DNA of 64,000 bases from Megascapheus bottae (taxonomy: Eukaryota; Chordata; Mammalia; Rodentia; Geomyidae). The position numbers were made by a program, and so were the translations under genes. Positions 24,166 through 35,007 of this stretch are shown piece after piece. Numbering within the stretch: position 1 is the stretch's first letter; each line of letters begins with the position of its first letter. Below the pieces are notes generated by a model. It ran no database searches, was not told the DNA's origin, and saw only the letters and a program-made list of their open reading frames with translations. The DNA is taken from NCBI GenBank assembly GCA_024803745.1, contig JANJXV010000099.1, positions 1,922,001 to 1,986,000 of the forward strand. The letters run 5' to 3'.

Positions 24166-24419
24166 TTTTATGTTTTGTTTTTTCAGTGTTTTTGATTCTA
24201 AGGTACTGTATGATGTTCTTTCATTTTCTTTGCTTTTTACCTCTTTTCTTCTTTTTCCCTTTAGTTTTATTCTCTGTAGTCACTGTGTTGAATTCGGGTA
24301 CCCTGTGTCTTGTACATAGGTTTATGTGATTTGGGGAATGGAGAGGGTATAATAAAATGGTAAAAAAAAAAAACAAAGGAAAAAGGGTGAACCAATTGAA
24401 CAGTGATACTTGGAAGACA

Positions 24420-24580
24420 CTAAACGGAAATGAACTGAACAATCTGGGTGGAGAGGGGGCTGAGGGTAGGAAAACAGAGAAAAATGAGGGAGGGGATAAC
24501 AATTTTCTTAAGAAATATGTTCATTACTTATGTAACCGTATGCCAACTATATATTGACTTAACAAAATAAATTAACTTAA
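24420..24580 (+). repeat. Unclassified interspersed repeat
   Basis: It is a diverged relative of 17846-17990 ('ggataacaattttcttaagaaatatgttcattacttatgtaacc') with an A-rich end 'aacaaaataaattaac'. The preceding 24166-24419 is T/A-rich and unassigned. Confidence 0.5.
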
Positions 24581-24589
24581 AAAATAATT

Positions 24590-24812
24590 TAGCCGGGTAT
24601 GGTGGCTCACACTTGTAAATGTAGCTACTCAAGAGGCTGGGATCCAAGGATAGCAGTTCAAAGTCAGCCTGGGCACTGAAGTCCATGTGACTCTTATCTC
24701 CAATTAACCACCAGAACCCCAGAAGTGGCCCTATGGCTCAAGGGATAGGGCAGTAGTCTTGAGCTGAAAAGCTCAGTGACAAGACCCAGGTGCAGAATTG
24801 CAGTCCCATGAC
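24590..24812 (+). repeat. B1-like/Geo composite SINE
   Basis: The head agccgggtatggtggctcac is the clearest 7SL/B1-like start in the unit. The right half has 'gtggccctatggctcaaggg' and 'cttgagctgaaaagctcagtgac'. Confidence 0.88.
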
Positions 24813-24829
24813 TTGAATGATGAATGATA

Positions 24830-25045
24830 CTAGCCAGGCTCTGTGCGCTCACACTTGGAATCCTATCTACACAGAATCAGGTTTGAATCCAGCCCAAACA
24901 AATTGCATGATATTCTGATTTACAGTTCATTACCAAAAATCTGGAAGTGGAGCTGTGGATAAAGTGGTAGAACACTAGCCTGAAGCAAAAAAAACTTTTA
25001 AGGACAGTTCCCAGGCCCTGGGTTCAAGTCCCAGGACTTGCATAA
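24830..25045 (+). repeat. B1-like/Geo composite SINE
   Basis: It shows 'gccaggctctgtgcgctcacacttgg', then 'ggaagtggagctgtgg', then a right half ending 'ctgggttcaagtcccaggac'. Confidence 0.8.
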
Positions 25046-25744
25046 AACAACAAAATGTGACGCTGAGTCCTCCATCATTTGGTGTTATAGTTCAATATTC
25101 TTGATATGCGTCTTAGAAATTAAGTCCCTAGCAAATACTCTCCCCTGAAATTCTGCTTCATAGCTGATTCATAGAATTTCAGCATCATTACTATCACCTA
25201 CCAGTTAGCATAGCAGTCTACTACTGAAAATTTGAAGAAAACTTTTGAGTAATCCTAATAAAACTGTGTATCATCTGCACACACATCAAATCAGCAGGAG
25301 CTATGTTCTACTATTATATAAATGTATTTAATCCCTTCTTGACTTAATGAGCCTTAAAGAGTAAAACATATGAAATAGTTATGAAACTAACAGTCACCAT
25401 TCTTCTACCTAATATTGTAATATAAGTTTATAAATGCAAGGACTATTCTGAAGTGTGCAGAAGATAGCTTCTAATTATAATATTCTCATGAAGTATAGTT
25501 TTTAAGAAACATGTTGCTTGCTTTGGGAAAGCAAAGGCAAGGAAAAATGATATAAGTAAGTTCCCTATTTATCAGAAGGAAAATACTATTGGGTTTAGAT
25601 CAACTTCATTCATTCCGTGCTGATGAAACAAATATTTGCAATTCCTGAGGCCAATCACTTCATTGTGATGCACAATCAGCCAGCTTAGATCAATATTCCA
25701 AAAAAGGAAAGGAACAAATGAGAAGCAATTAAGGTTTCCAAAAT
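25046..25744. other. No recognised feature
   Basis: AT-rich sequence with no repeat head, motif or plausible frame. The short minus-strand frame at 25572-25769 has no support. Confidence 0.5.
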
Positions 25745-25830
25745 GAACCAGGTGGTGGTGGCAGCTCACACTTGTAATTCTATCTACTCAAGGCCTGAAA
25801 TCCAAGGATCTGGATTAAGTCTGTCTGGGA
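25745..25830 (+). repeat. B1-like SINE head
   Basis: 'aaccaggtggtggtggcagctcacacttg', then 'ctactcaaggcctgaaatccaagg'; truncated. Nothing is recognised at 25831-26154. Confidence 0.6.
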
Positions 25831-26154
25831 TGAAAATATTACTGTCTGTAACATCATCTCTGTTATCACAGCCCAGCTGATACACTCTGCCCAACAGGTT
25901 CCAAATACCAAAGTCCATCTCCTATCTGAAATACTATCAAACGTACTCACATATTATTTCCTCTTTGGGAGATAGTTGAAACATGTACCAGAAACATTTC
26001 CCTGGCTTCAGAGTGGAAGTGGAAATATATACTCACTAGAATCCCATCTAGTAAATTACAGTCAATCATCGTTCCTCACATCTTGTTAGTTAAATTGAAC
26101 AATGAGTGTTTGGATCAGAAGCAATGTGTATGAGCATACATGTTGTAAAAGTAC

Positions 26155-26265
26155 TGTAATCCTAGCTACTCGTGATAAGCTGAGAACTGAGGATTCCAGT
26201 TCAAAATCAGCCACGCAATACATTCCATAAGACTTTTACCTCTAATTAACCAGCAAAAAACAGAG
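26155..26265 (+). repeat. B1-like SINE, truncated
   Basis: 'gtaatcctagctactcgtgataagctgag', then 'cagttcaaaatcagcc' and 'ctctaattaaccagcaaaaaac'. Confidence 0.65.
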
Positions 26266-26308
26266 CTTTGAATTGTGCTTAAAATGCCACAGCCCAAAGC
26301 TTTGCATT

Positions 26309-28521
26309 AAAGTACTAGGGGGTAGCATTCAGGATGCCCACTCCCTCCACTCCTTTTTAACATAGTACTAGAATTCCTAGGCAGTGCAATAAGGCAAGAA
26401 GCAAGCATAAAGGGGATCCAAGTAGGGAAAGAGGAAATAAAACTATCCCTCTTTGCCGATGACATGATTTTGTATTTAAAGAATCCTATAGACTCTACTC
26501 CCACGCTCCTTGAACTGATTCAAAGATTTGGAAGGGTAACAGGCCATAAAATGAACCCTCACAAATCAACTACCTTACTTTATGCCAACACTGAGAGGAA
26601 CGAGGCAATAATCAGGAAAGAAATTCCTTTCACAGTAGCCTCAAAGAAAATAAAGTACCTAGCAATTAGCTTAACTAAGAATGTAAAGGACCGTTTAGAT
26701 GAAAACTTTAAAACCACAAAAAAGGAAGTAAAAGCAGAACTAAGGAAATGGAAATACCTCCCATGCTCCTGGATTGGAAGAATCAACATTGTGAAAATGA
26801 CAATCTTGCCAAGGGCTATCTACAAATTCAATGTAATACCAATCAACATCCCAATATCATTCTTTAAAGAAATAGAAGAGGCAATTCAAAATTTCATATG
26901 GAATAATAAAAGACCCCGTAGAGCAAAAATACTTCATAGCAGAAAGAACAGAGCTGGAGGAATTTCAATTCCAAACTTAGGAATCTCTTACAGATCTATA
27001 ATTCTCAAAACAGCTTGGTACTGGCACAAGAACAGGCCTGAAGTCCATTGGAGTAGAACTGCGGACCCAGATATTAAACCACAGACCTATGGCCACCTAA
27101 TCTTTGACCAGGGAGCCAAAAAAATAGAATGGAAGAAAGATAGCCTCTTCAACAAGTTGTGCTGGCAGAACTGGTTAAACACCTGCAGAAAACTAAAGTT
27201 GGATCCTTCTTTGTCACCTTGCACTAGAATTAACTCCAAATGGATCAAAGACGTGGAGGTAAAAGCTGACACACTGAAAAGTTTACAGGAAGGAATAGGA
27301 GATACACTAGGCCTACTTGGCCCAGGTTGAAACTTTCTTAATAAGGACCAAGAATCACAACAAATCAGAGAAAGGCTGGATAAGTGGGACTGCATTAAAC
27401 TGCAGAGCTTTTGTATGGCAACGGATATAGCTAGTAAACTAATCAGTAAGCCTACAGAGTGGGAGAAGATCTTCACCAACCAAACAACGGACAAAGGCCT
27501 CATATCTAAAATATATCAACAACTCAAAAAATTGAATCACTCCAAAACTAACCTCCAAAGTAACACCCATCCCATTAAAAATGGGCCAAAGACTTAAAGA
27601 GAGTCTTCTCTGAAGAAGAAACAAAAATGGCCTATAGACACATGAAGAAATGCTCCACATCTGTGGTCATAATAGAAATGCAAATCAAAACAACTCTAAG
27701 ATTCCACCTCACTCCAGTTAGAATGGCCAGGATCAGAAAAATGAATGACAACAGATGCTGGAGGCGATGTGGCCAGGAGGGATCAGTACTACACTGTTGA
27801 TGGGAGTGCAAACTCCTTCAACCACTATGGGCATACTAAACCCACTAGCACAACAATGTTCATTGCAGCACTATTCACCATAGCAAAGATATGGAACCAA
27901 CCCAGATGTCCCTCAGTTGATGAGTGGATCAACAAGTTGTGGTATTTGTACACAATGGAATTCTATGCTGCTCTCAGAAAGAATGACATCGCCCCATTTG
28001 TTAGGAAATGGTAAGACTTAGAACAAATCATATTAAGTGAAGTAAGCCAGACTCAAAGGAACTTAGGCTCAGTGGTTTCCCTCATTCATCATAATCAGTA
28101 GAAACCTTGGGCTCTACTAGCAGAGATTGGCAATAGAGCAAAAGGCCATATATAAGGCCATATAATGTGAAGCTAATTGAAAGGACCTCCAGGATATTGA
28201 CACAAAAGCCATATAATGAATGATTGTTGTCCTTAATGTACTATGTTGTCTCTCATCTCGCTTGCTGTCCCTTGGTTATCCCATATTGGTATAGTATCTC
28301 ACTTTGTTATCTGATATATTGAATTTATTTGTATTTGGATATTTGAAATTTGATAGGGAAGGGGGGAAAACCAAGACGGGTGGGGGGTGTGGGGTTGGAG
28401 GGAAATGGGTACCAAGACATGTGAAAGGGTATCAATGTATGTGAATTAATGCACCTTCTATCTGGCAAATATCATCTAACCCTTTTACTAATTACAATAA
28501 AAAAATGAAAAAAAAAAAGAA
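26309..28521 (+). mobile_element. 5'-truncated L1 with partial ORF2 and 3' UTR, unit 1
   Basis: It starts inside the ORF2 reverse transcriptase. An open frame at 26464-27330 follows the catalytic F-A-D-D motif (26451-26462) and reads through 'SWIGRINIVKM' and '[11 protein letters not shown]'. It stops at TGA 27328 and resumes in other frames to the ORF2 end ([19 protein letters not shown]). A 98-bp loss at 27830/27831 is private to this unit. The 3' UTR has a G-rich tract at about 28357-28400, then an A-rich tail to 28521. The tail abuts inverted-repeat arm B. It is not autonomous. Confidence 0.9.
28357..28400 (+). other. G-rich tract of L1 3' UTR (potential G-quadruplex)
   Basis: Runs 'gggaaggggggaaaa', 'gacgggtggggggtgtgggg' give four or more G-runs close together. 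G-rich tracts are a known feature of mammalian L1 3' UTRs. The tract is preserved in unit 2 (62137-62180). Confidence 0.6.
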
Positions 28522-29144
28522 AGTTGTAGTGTGTGGGGAGGATGATGGGGTCAAATACATTTCTTCTTAGAAATTTACCTCATCTGGTTGCCCTGGATTT
28601 TCCTGGCCTTCTTCTTAGAGAAAGTTCTGTTATACTGAATTTGTGGCTTGGCAATGATCTAGCATGTACATCTTTGAGTAAGACATCCACAACTTCCATG
28701 CCTGAGACTCGAGTTTCCTGATCTTTGGCAACAGCACAGCAACATCTTTCTTCCTCCTGAGCCACCGGCTCAGTGAGCTGGCTTGAGCTGGTTGTTAGTT
28801 ACAGTGGCTTGGTTACCAGGGTTCCATATTCTGTTCCATTGTGAGGGAGGCAGGGTCACCTTTCAGGGCCCAATGACCAAAGATCCTTGCTCACAAAAGA
28901 CCTCACCAAAGACATACTGGAGGCTGAATCTCTCCTCCAATCTCACAATATACATGTGGATGTAATAAACAGCACACCTTGTCCAATCTCAATATCTTCC
29001 ACTAGGTCCAACTACCAGTCTGGTCTCAGGCTCAAGGAGCCTTTCTTAGGTAAGATCCAAACTTAAGGGTCAATATTGCCCTCATCCTTTACAAAACATT
29101 TGCTTCACAGTGCCTTCTCTGCCTGCATTTTGCCCCTTGTCGAA

Positions 29145-29330
29145 TTTTTTTTTTGCTAGTCTTGGGACTTGACCTCAGAGTGTGAACATTGTTCTTGGGC
29201 TTTCTTTAGGCTTTAGCTGTCCCACCGAGCCACAGCACCACTTGCAGCGTTTTCTATGTATGTGGTAATGAGGAATCAAACCTGAGGCTTACTGCTTGGT
29301 AGCCAAGGACTCTCCCACTAGGTCAAACAC
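29145..29330 (-). repeat. IDL-Geo-type SINE, antisense (in arm B)
   Basis: The + strand shows 'gctagtcttgggacttgacctcagagtg', 'ccaccgagccacagcaccacttgcagc' and 'gaggcttactgcttggtagcc'. It is the counterpart of the SINE at 13588 in arm A. Confidence 0.78.
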
Positions 29331-29536
29331 ACAGGGCATCTTGCACATATTTTTGACGTCAATCTACTAGGATATTATTAGGGTTCTGTATCCTAATCAA
29401 TGTTTTCCTGATGATTAGCTTTGCTGTCATGTGGAAAAAATGCAAGAGGGAAAAACACAGAAGAATTAGTGAAATTAAAAAAAAAGCATTAGACACAGTT
29501 AAGTGTTCATTCTTTGTAGGAGAAAGGATATTTGGA

Positions 29537-29553
29537 TATGATGATGATGATGA
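29537..29553 (+). repeat. (ATG)n microsatellite
   Basis: A short ATGATG run. The unit 2 copy (63320-63356) is about twice as long and interrupted. Confidence 0.85.
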
Positions 29554-29569
29554 TAACTTTATAATTACT

Positions 29570-29765
29570 ATGTCAGGGTTGAGAGTTTGGCATAGTGGTA
29601 GAGTGCTTGCCTAGCATCCATGAAGATCTGGGTTTGATTGCTCAGTATCACATAGATAGAAAATCTAGATGTGGCACTGTAGCTCAAGTGGCAGAGGGCT
29701 AGACTTGAGAAAACCCGAGGACAGTGCTCAGGCCCTGAATTCAAGCCCCAAGACTGGCAGAAAGA
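29570..29765 (+). repeat. IDL-Geo-type SINE (in arm B)
   Basis: 'catagtggtagagtgcttgcctagcatcc', then 'gggtttgattgctcagtatcac', and a right half ending 'gaattcaagccccaagactggc'. It is the counterpart of the antisense SINE at 13160 in arm A. Confidence 0.82.
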
Positions 29766-29885
29766 TAAAAGAAAATAAAAATGCTTTTTACGAGCTAATT
29801 CACTCACAGCATTTGCTTCTGAAATCTTCGCTTCTGCATCTTGTGAAATAGCCCTTTCCCTCAACGTAGACAAGAAAAACAGATC

Positions 29886-30185
29886 CATCCCATGGTCCAC
29901 TGTGAGGCCACTGGTTGGGCTAAGAGCTAGTCGTGCAGCAACACATAAGTTTTATTCTAATACTTTCCAAACTTTGTACTCAAATATGATACCTACTTAC
30001 CAACTTATGTCAGTTATCCTTATGCTATAACTTTTCTTCATTACTACAATATTCTTACACTCCTACGTTAATCCTCTTGCACCTCCCCTAACCTCTCTCA
30101 TTCTTTTTTTCTATCTCTGGACCTCTGCTCGTCGTTCAATCCTTACAATGCACGGATCTACACTTGATGCCTGTTGAGCAATATT
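29886..30185. other. No recognised feature
   Basis: Pyrimidine-rich sequence between arm B and the L1 5' fragment. It could be L1 5' UTR, but I cannot confirm that. Confidence 0.4.
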
Positions 30186-30444
30186 GTATATGTAGGTGGT
30201 TAATCATTCTCTAGGCTCAGAGGGACTTAATGACAATAGAGATTGGATTGAGAGGCTTATTGTTTTGGGTATAAATCGCTTCTCAGTGGTTGTATTAGGC
30301 TGGTCTGTAAGTGCACAAAAAGAAAGAGTGATAATACCAATAAAAACTTGTGAACATCTAGAGTCTGCCAGCTACAGAGGTCTAGGTTGGTTATATCTGA
30401 AAAACTATAATCGTATTTAGTAGTAATCTTGCTCCCATTTTCAA

Positions 30445-31624
30445 ATGGGCAGAACAAGAAACTCAAGAAAAATGTCAAATCAAGAAACAACATCCCCCAC
30501 CCAATGTAAACAGACAATGGAACAGTCACTGGCAAACCTAGAGGAGAGTCTTCCAATTGCTACACAAATGCAATTGATAAACATCATTAATGAAAAATGT
30601 GAAAATATAAAGAAAGAGATAATGGAGGAAGCCATACCTGAACAAGAGGAAAGCAAAAACAAGGTGATAAGTGAAAAAGAAGAAGCCATAAAGGAGGCCA
30701 TAATAAAGGTTTTTCAAAGAAAATGGATGAATTCAAAGAATCCAACAAATAAAAACGTGACCAAACTCCAGCAAATGTCCAAAGAAAATAAAGCTACTGA
30801 GCTAACCACTCAAAAGGAAATCAAGGAGATAAAGAAATCCATACATGATCTAAAACAAGGGATGCAAGGCATCAAAAGTGAGCAATTAGAAGCAAGGGAG
30901 ATGAAAAATAAAGTAGATAGCTTTGATAGCAGGTTAGACATTGCAGAGGAGAGAATTTCCGTGGCTGAAGATAATTTAGGTATTATAAAGAACAGAAAAT
31001 GAGTCAATCCAAATCTAGGAAATATGAGAGAGCGCTTCAGGACGTCCAAGATACAATTAGGAAGCCTAATTTAAGGCTAGTTGGTATTGAGGAGGGCGTG
31101 GAGAAAGAGGTCAATGGTATTGGAAATATACTTCAGGGAATCATCTCAGAGAATTTCCCAAATATCCAGAAGGGCAGGCCCATCCACATACGAGAAGCTT
31201 TTAGAACACCAAACAGACCTGACCAGAAAAGAACATCCCACCGCCACATTGTGATCCGAACTGGATCAATAGAAACGAAAGAAAAGATCGTAAAGGCAGC
31301 CAGGGAAAAGGGATCAGTAACCTATAAAGGAAAACCAATCAGAATAACCCCAGATTTCTCAGCAGAGACCATGCAAGCACGAAGTGACTGGAAGCATATA
31401 TGTCATGCCCTTAAATCAAATAACTACCAACCAAGAATACTGTAGCCAGCTAAGCTCTCATTCATAACTGAGGGAACAATAAAAACATTCCATTCCAGGA
31501 AAAAGCTGCAACAATATGTCGAAACAAAACCAACACTACAGAGAATTCTCAACGATGCTCTATACATACAAAACCAAAATAAATGCATTATAGGGAAAGA
31601 AATGGCACCTAAACAGCATACCAT
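30445..31624 (+). pseudogene. L1 ORF1 (RNA-binding protein), broken
   Basis: ATG 30445 opens a coiled-coil-like, Lys/Glu-rich N-terminal half (to TGA 31000-31002). The frame then shifts, and an overlapping frame (30999-31445) carries the RRM/C-terminal parts: 'LRLVGIEEG', 'RTPNRPDQKR' and 'GKPIRITPDFSAETM'. TAG at 31443 replaces the Tyr of 'LYPAKLS'; the same frame continues to a TAA at 31627. ORF1p normally trimerises and coats L1 RNA. Two lesions make it defective. Confidence 0.85.
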
Positions 31625-31677
31625 CTAAGGACCACAAGAACTGTCAAGACACAGGCCCTACTAAAAGCTTTTAAAAA

Positions 31678-32030
31678 TGGTAGGAACTAATAAATATCTC
31701 TCAATCCTAACTCTCAATATCAATGGACTTAACTCTCCAATTAAACGGCATAGGCTGTCTAGTTGGATCAAAAAGCAAGAGCCATCGTTCTGCTGTCTTC
31801 AAGAGACATATCTTACCCAAAAACCATCATCTTTTGAAAGTGAGAGGTTGGAATAAATTCTATCAAACTAACTGCCCCCATAAACAGCCTGGAGTTGCCA
31901 TCCTCATATCAGATAGAATAGACTTCAAACTAAAATTAGTAAGAAAAGACAAAGAAGGTTACTACATACTACTAAAGGGATCTTTCCTCCCGGAAGACAT
32001 AATGATCCTAAATATTTACACACCAATTTG
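31678..32030 (+). pseudogene. L1 ORF2 N-terminal endonuclease fragment
   Basis: ATG 31678 begins MVGTNKYLSILTLNINGLNS, followed by 'WIKKQEP' and 'CLQETYL'. This is the apurinic-like endonuclease start, with the N-I-N-G-L-N and Q-E-T metal-site motifs. The frame breaks near 31850, and the fragment ends at about 32030 before the rest of the domain. Confidence 0.85.
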
Positions 32031-32464
32031 AAGGTTCTCAAAAGATTGAAGATTCTGACAGTGTAAGTTAGATTCCGGCATTGATATTAAATAATGCAAT
32101 GAGTAGGGATTTATATTTGAAATATCACTGTTGGCAAAATCTAACACACATTTGCTTAGTATTTGCTTTTAATTTCCCAAGAAGTTCAGTACAAGCCAAT
32201 ATGTGTGGCATATATCGACTGGGAAAATTATTCAGAGTATGTGACTCATTTGAACAGGAGTCAGTGAAAAGATACAGAAGCAGGATACCCATATTGTGAT
32301 AATTTGTATCTTTTGCATATTTTGTGTTTGTTATTATTTCCATTTGTAGTGTACATTTCTAGGTAAAAACTTTTAAAATGTTTAGAAACAATTTGTTATT
32401 TCAACAGCAAAAAAAAGACATTTATATGCCTGATAAAATTCACAGAATCCAAATTTTTCCATAT
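32031..32464. other. No recognised feature
   Basis: AT-rich sequence downstream of the L1 5' fragment. No repeat or coding signal was seen. Confidence 0.5.
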
Positions 32465-32700
32465 TATTTTTTTTTGTGGTTCATAGATCTTGAATTCAGC
32501 CTGGGCACTATCCCTGAGCTCTTCAGCTCCAGGCTACCACGTTACTCTGGAGCCATGCCCCACTTCCCATTTTCTAAAAGTAAATTGGAGATAAGTGTCT
32601 CAGGTCTTTTTGTGCCAGGATGGCTTTAAACCTTGATCCTCAGATCTCAGCCTCCTGAGTAGCTAGGATTATAGTAGTGAGCCACCACCCCATCATGCTC
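32465..32700 (-). repeat. B1-like/Geo composite SINE, antisense
   Basis: The + strand shows 'ttgaattcagcctgggcactatccctgagctcttcagc', then 'gtgccaggatggctttaaacc' and 'cctcctgagtagctaggatta'. Confidence 0.85.
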
Positions 32701-32704
32701 AGCT

Positions 32705-32902
32705 TTCTGGTTTTTTTTTAAACAAGCCCTTTGGCTGGAACTCGGTCTGAGCACTGTCCTTCAGCTTTCCTCAAGCCTAGTGATCTTCTACTTGAGCCAC
32801 AGCACTACTTCTGGTTTTTTCTGTGTATAAGGTACTGCGGAATTGAAACTTCGTCTTCATACAAGCACTCTACAACTATGCCAAACTCCCAGCCCCTCCA
32901 CA
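32705..32902 (-). repeat. IDL-Geo-type SINE, antisense
   Basis: The + strand shows 'ctcggtctgagcactgtcc', 'cttctacttgagccacagcac' and 'ggtactgcggaattgaaac', a full-length antisense element. Confidence 0.8.
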
Positions 32903-33049
32903 TTAGTTTTTATGATAGATCTTTCCATGCATCCAGGATGGCTAGAAATCCTTCTTGAGTTTCCCAAGATCAGAGAGTATAGGTGTGTCCCATCCTGTGT
33001 GGCTACATAACCATTGTTTAGGGTACAGTTCTCTCTTCATTCTACCCAT

Positions 33050-33760
33050 CTAGAGCAATTTTCATCTTCCATGTATAATCATTAAACATTCAGCTCCTGT
33101 TCCTCTCTACTCCATTCTCTGGAACCATCGTGCTTTTTGGCTCTAAGGGTTTGTTGATCCTTGGAAGCTCTGGAAGGGAAAACATACCCTAGCTCTTCCT
33201 TTATGACTGCTGTATTTTTAGTTTACTGTAATCAAGATTCATCTGTAAAATATAGTAAAATGTTCTTCCTTTTCAATGCATTGTTTTGCATATTTCTATC
33301 TTTGGATTATTATTCATAGTTGTGAATGGATTCTCCACATATTTGTTCTAGTCTCTGCTTTCTCTTCCGTTAGGTACAAATCGAGAAATAGAAGTGTTGG
33401 ACCATATTTCTATGTAATTCTATATTTAGTACTTTTTTAGCACTCTCCACGCAATTTTTGATTGTTTTATATTCCTTGCAGAACTATTCCAAAGTTCTAC
33501 TTCTTCTCACTACCTTCCCAGTAATAGTTAGACTTTGAAAGTTGTTTTTTTGTATGCGTGTGTGTGTGTGTGTTTGTGTGTGTGTATGTGGATCTTTTTG
33601 TTTAAAACTATATTTATATTAACGTATTTAAAGTAATGATTTCATTGTAATTTTAATTTTTCTCATGACTGTTAATATTGAACTTCTTTCTACATTTTGA
33701 ACTACTATTTCTATATATTCTTTTTAGAAAATCCTCTCCAATCTCCAATTATTTTCCCTT
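33050..33760 (-). mobile_element. Ancient L1 3' fragment, antisense
   Basis: The + strand carries features typical of reversed old L1 ORF2/3' UTR: 'cattcagctcctgttcctctctactccattctctgg', 'ttctatatttagtactttttta', 'ccttcccagtaatagttagac' and 'gatttcattgtaattttaattttt'. It is highly diverged and contains a TG repeat. Confidence 0.5.
33555..33590 (+). repeat. (TG)n microsatellite
   Basis: 'gcgtgtgtgtgtgtgtgttt' then 'gtgtgtgtgtatgtgg'. The unit 2 equivalent lies beyond the window. Confidence 0.9.
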
Positions 33761-33875
33761 TTTTGTGGGGTAGTGGGGAAAGTCATGGGGCTTGGACCTT
33801 GGGCCGTGAGCTCTTTAGTTAAGGCTATTGTCCTACCCTGAGTATTGCCCCTCAGTTCTTCTGCTCAAAGCTCCC
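33755..33875 (-). repeat. SINE right monomer, antisense
   Basis: The + strand shows 'gtcatggggcttggaccttgggccgtgagctc' and 'gttaaggctattgtcctacc'. It lies directly before the point where the unit 2 sequence matching base 1 begins. Confidence 0.65.
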
Positions 33876-33979
33876 TACCCCTCTTCCCATTATATACAGA
33901 ACAAAGGTCATCCTCAGTCTTTTTGAAAAAGTAAAACATACAGTAAATTTGTAGTATAAAACAGCAAGAAATAAATTTC

Positions 33980-34236
33980 TTGCCAGGTGCAGTGCCTTAT
34001 ACCTGTAATCCTAGCTACTCAGATATCAGGCTGATATCTAAAGATTTGGTTCAAAGCCAGCCTGGGCATTAGAAAGTCTATGAGACTCTCATCGACAGTT
34101 AACCACTAGAATATGGGAAATGGCACTGTGGCTTCATCGGTAGGGTGATAGCCTTGAGTTGAAGAGCTCAGGAACAGTGCCCAGGCCCAGAGTTCAAGCC
34201 TTACAAATCCCCCAGCCAAAAAAAAAAAAAAAAAGT
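33980..34236 (+). repeat. B1-like/Geo SINE, unit 2
   Basis: Counterpart of 98-353. It keeps the more usual 'gtgccttatacctgtaatcc' head, where unit 1 has 'gtgaattctacctg'. Confidence 0.8.
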
Positions 34237-34512
34237 TTCTTGCCCAAGTGATTATTATGCCAGCCATAGAACATTAACATTCTTGGTGTACTTCACAGTA
34301 TTATTACTTGATACCCTAAGATTTTGCAATATTCTCAGAGTACCAGCATATGTCATCATATAATGTAGTTCCTTTTCAATGGAATAATTCCATTTATAAC
34401 CTAAATCTACTCCCCTGACTTATTTTTTTGATACCACAATTGCTCTACCATGATATGCCACAAGCCATTAAACATTTTATGGTGGGTAATTGGAAAGGAG
34501 CCTCATGGAATT

Positions 34513-34669
34513 TTGTGCCAGGCTGGCTTTGAACCATGGTCCTCAGATCTCAGTCTCCTGAGTAGCTAGGATGACAGGCGTGAGCCACCAACACCTGGCT
34601 TGCCTTGTTATTTTTTTGTGGGTCTTGGGACTTGAACTCTAGGCCTAGGCACCATCCCTAAGCTTTTCA
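34513..34669 (-). repeat. Antisense SINE, unit 2
   Basis: Counterpart of 637-793. Confidence 0.75.
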
Positions 34670-34767
34670 GGTCAATAGTAAGTCTAAACATTTAAGTAAA
34701 GGAATACAATTCCAACAAAAAAAAAGAATAAAATTCCAGACATGGTGTGTTTATAACTCAGTGCTAA

Positions 34768-35007
<240 letters not shown>

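Larger units (their letters stand above)
28521..29885 (-). repeat. Inverted-repeat arm B, unit 1
   Basis: This is the reverse complement of 13033-14402, diverged by around 10% by eye. It includes the antisense 'MLLCCCQRSG'-type piece and the SINE pair. One end coincides exactly with the L1 poly-A tail at 28521. The other ends in unique sequence after 29885. Confidence 0.83.
30186..32030 (+). mobile_element. L1 5' portion: 5' UTR end, ORF1, start of ORF2
   Basis: This fragment is truncated at the 3' side. ORF1 starts at ATG 30445 and ORF2 at ATG 31678. Homology ends abruptly after 'tatttacacaccaatttg' in the endonuclease domain. L1 insertions normally lose their 5' end, so a 5' half without its 3' half implies later deletion or rearrangement. 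The left limit within the 5' UTR is uncertain. Confidence 0.8.

Noticed and set aside
26309..32030. One split full-length L1 (3' half at 26.3 kb, 5' half at 30.2 kb)
   Set aside because: The halves are in the wrong order, separated by the inverted-repeat arm, and lack the middle of ORF2 between them.
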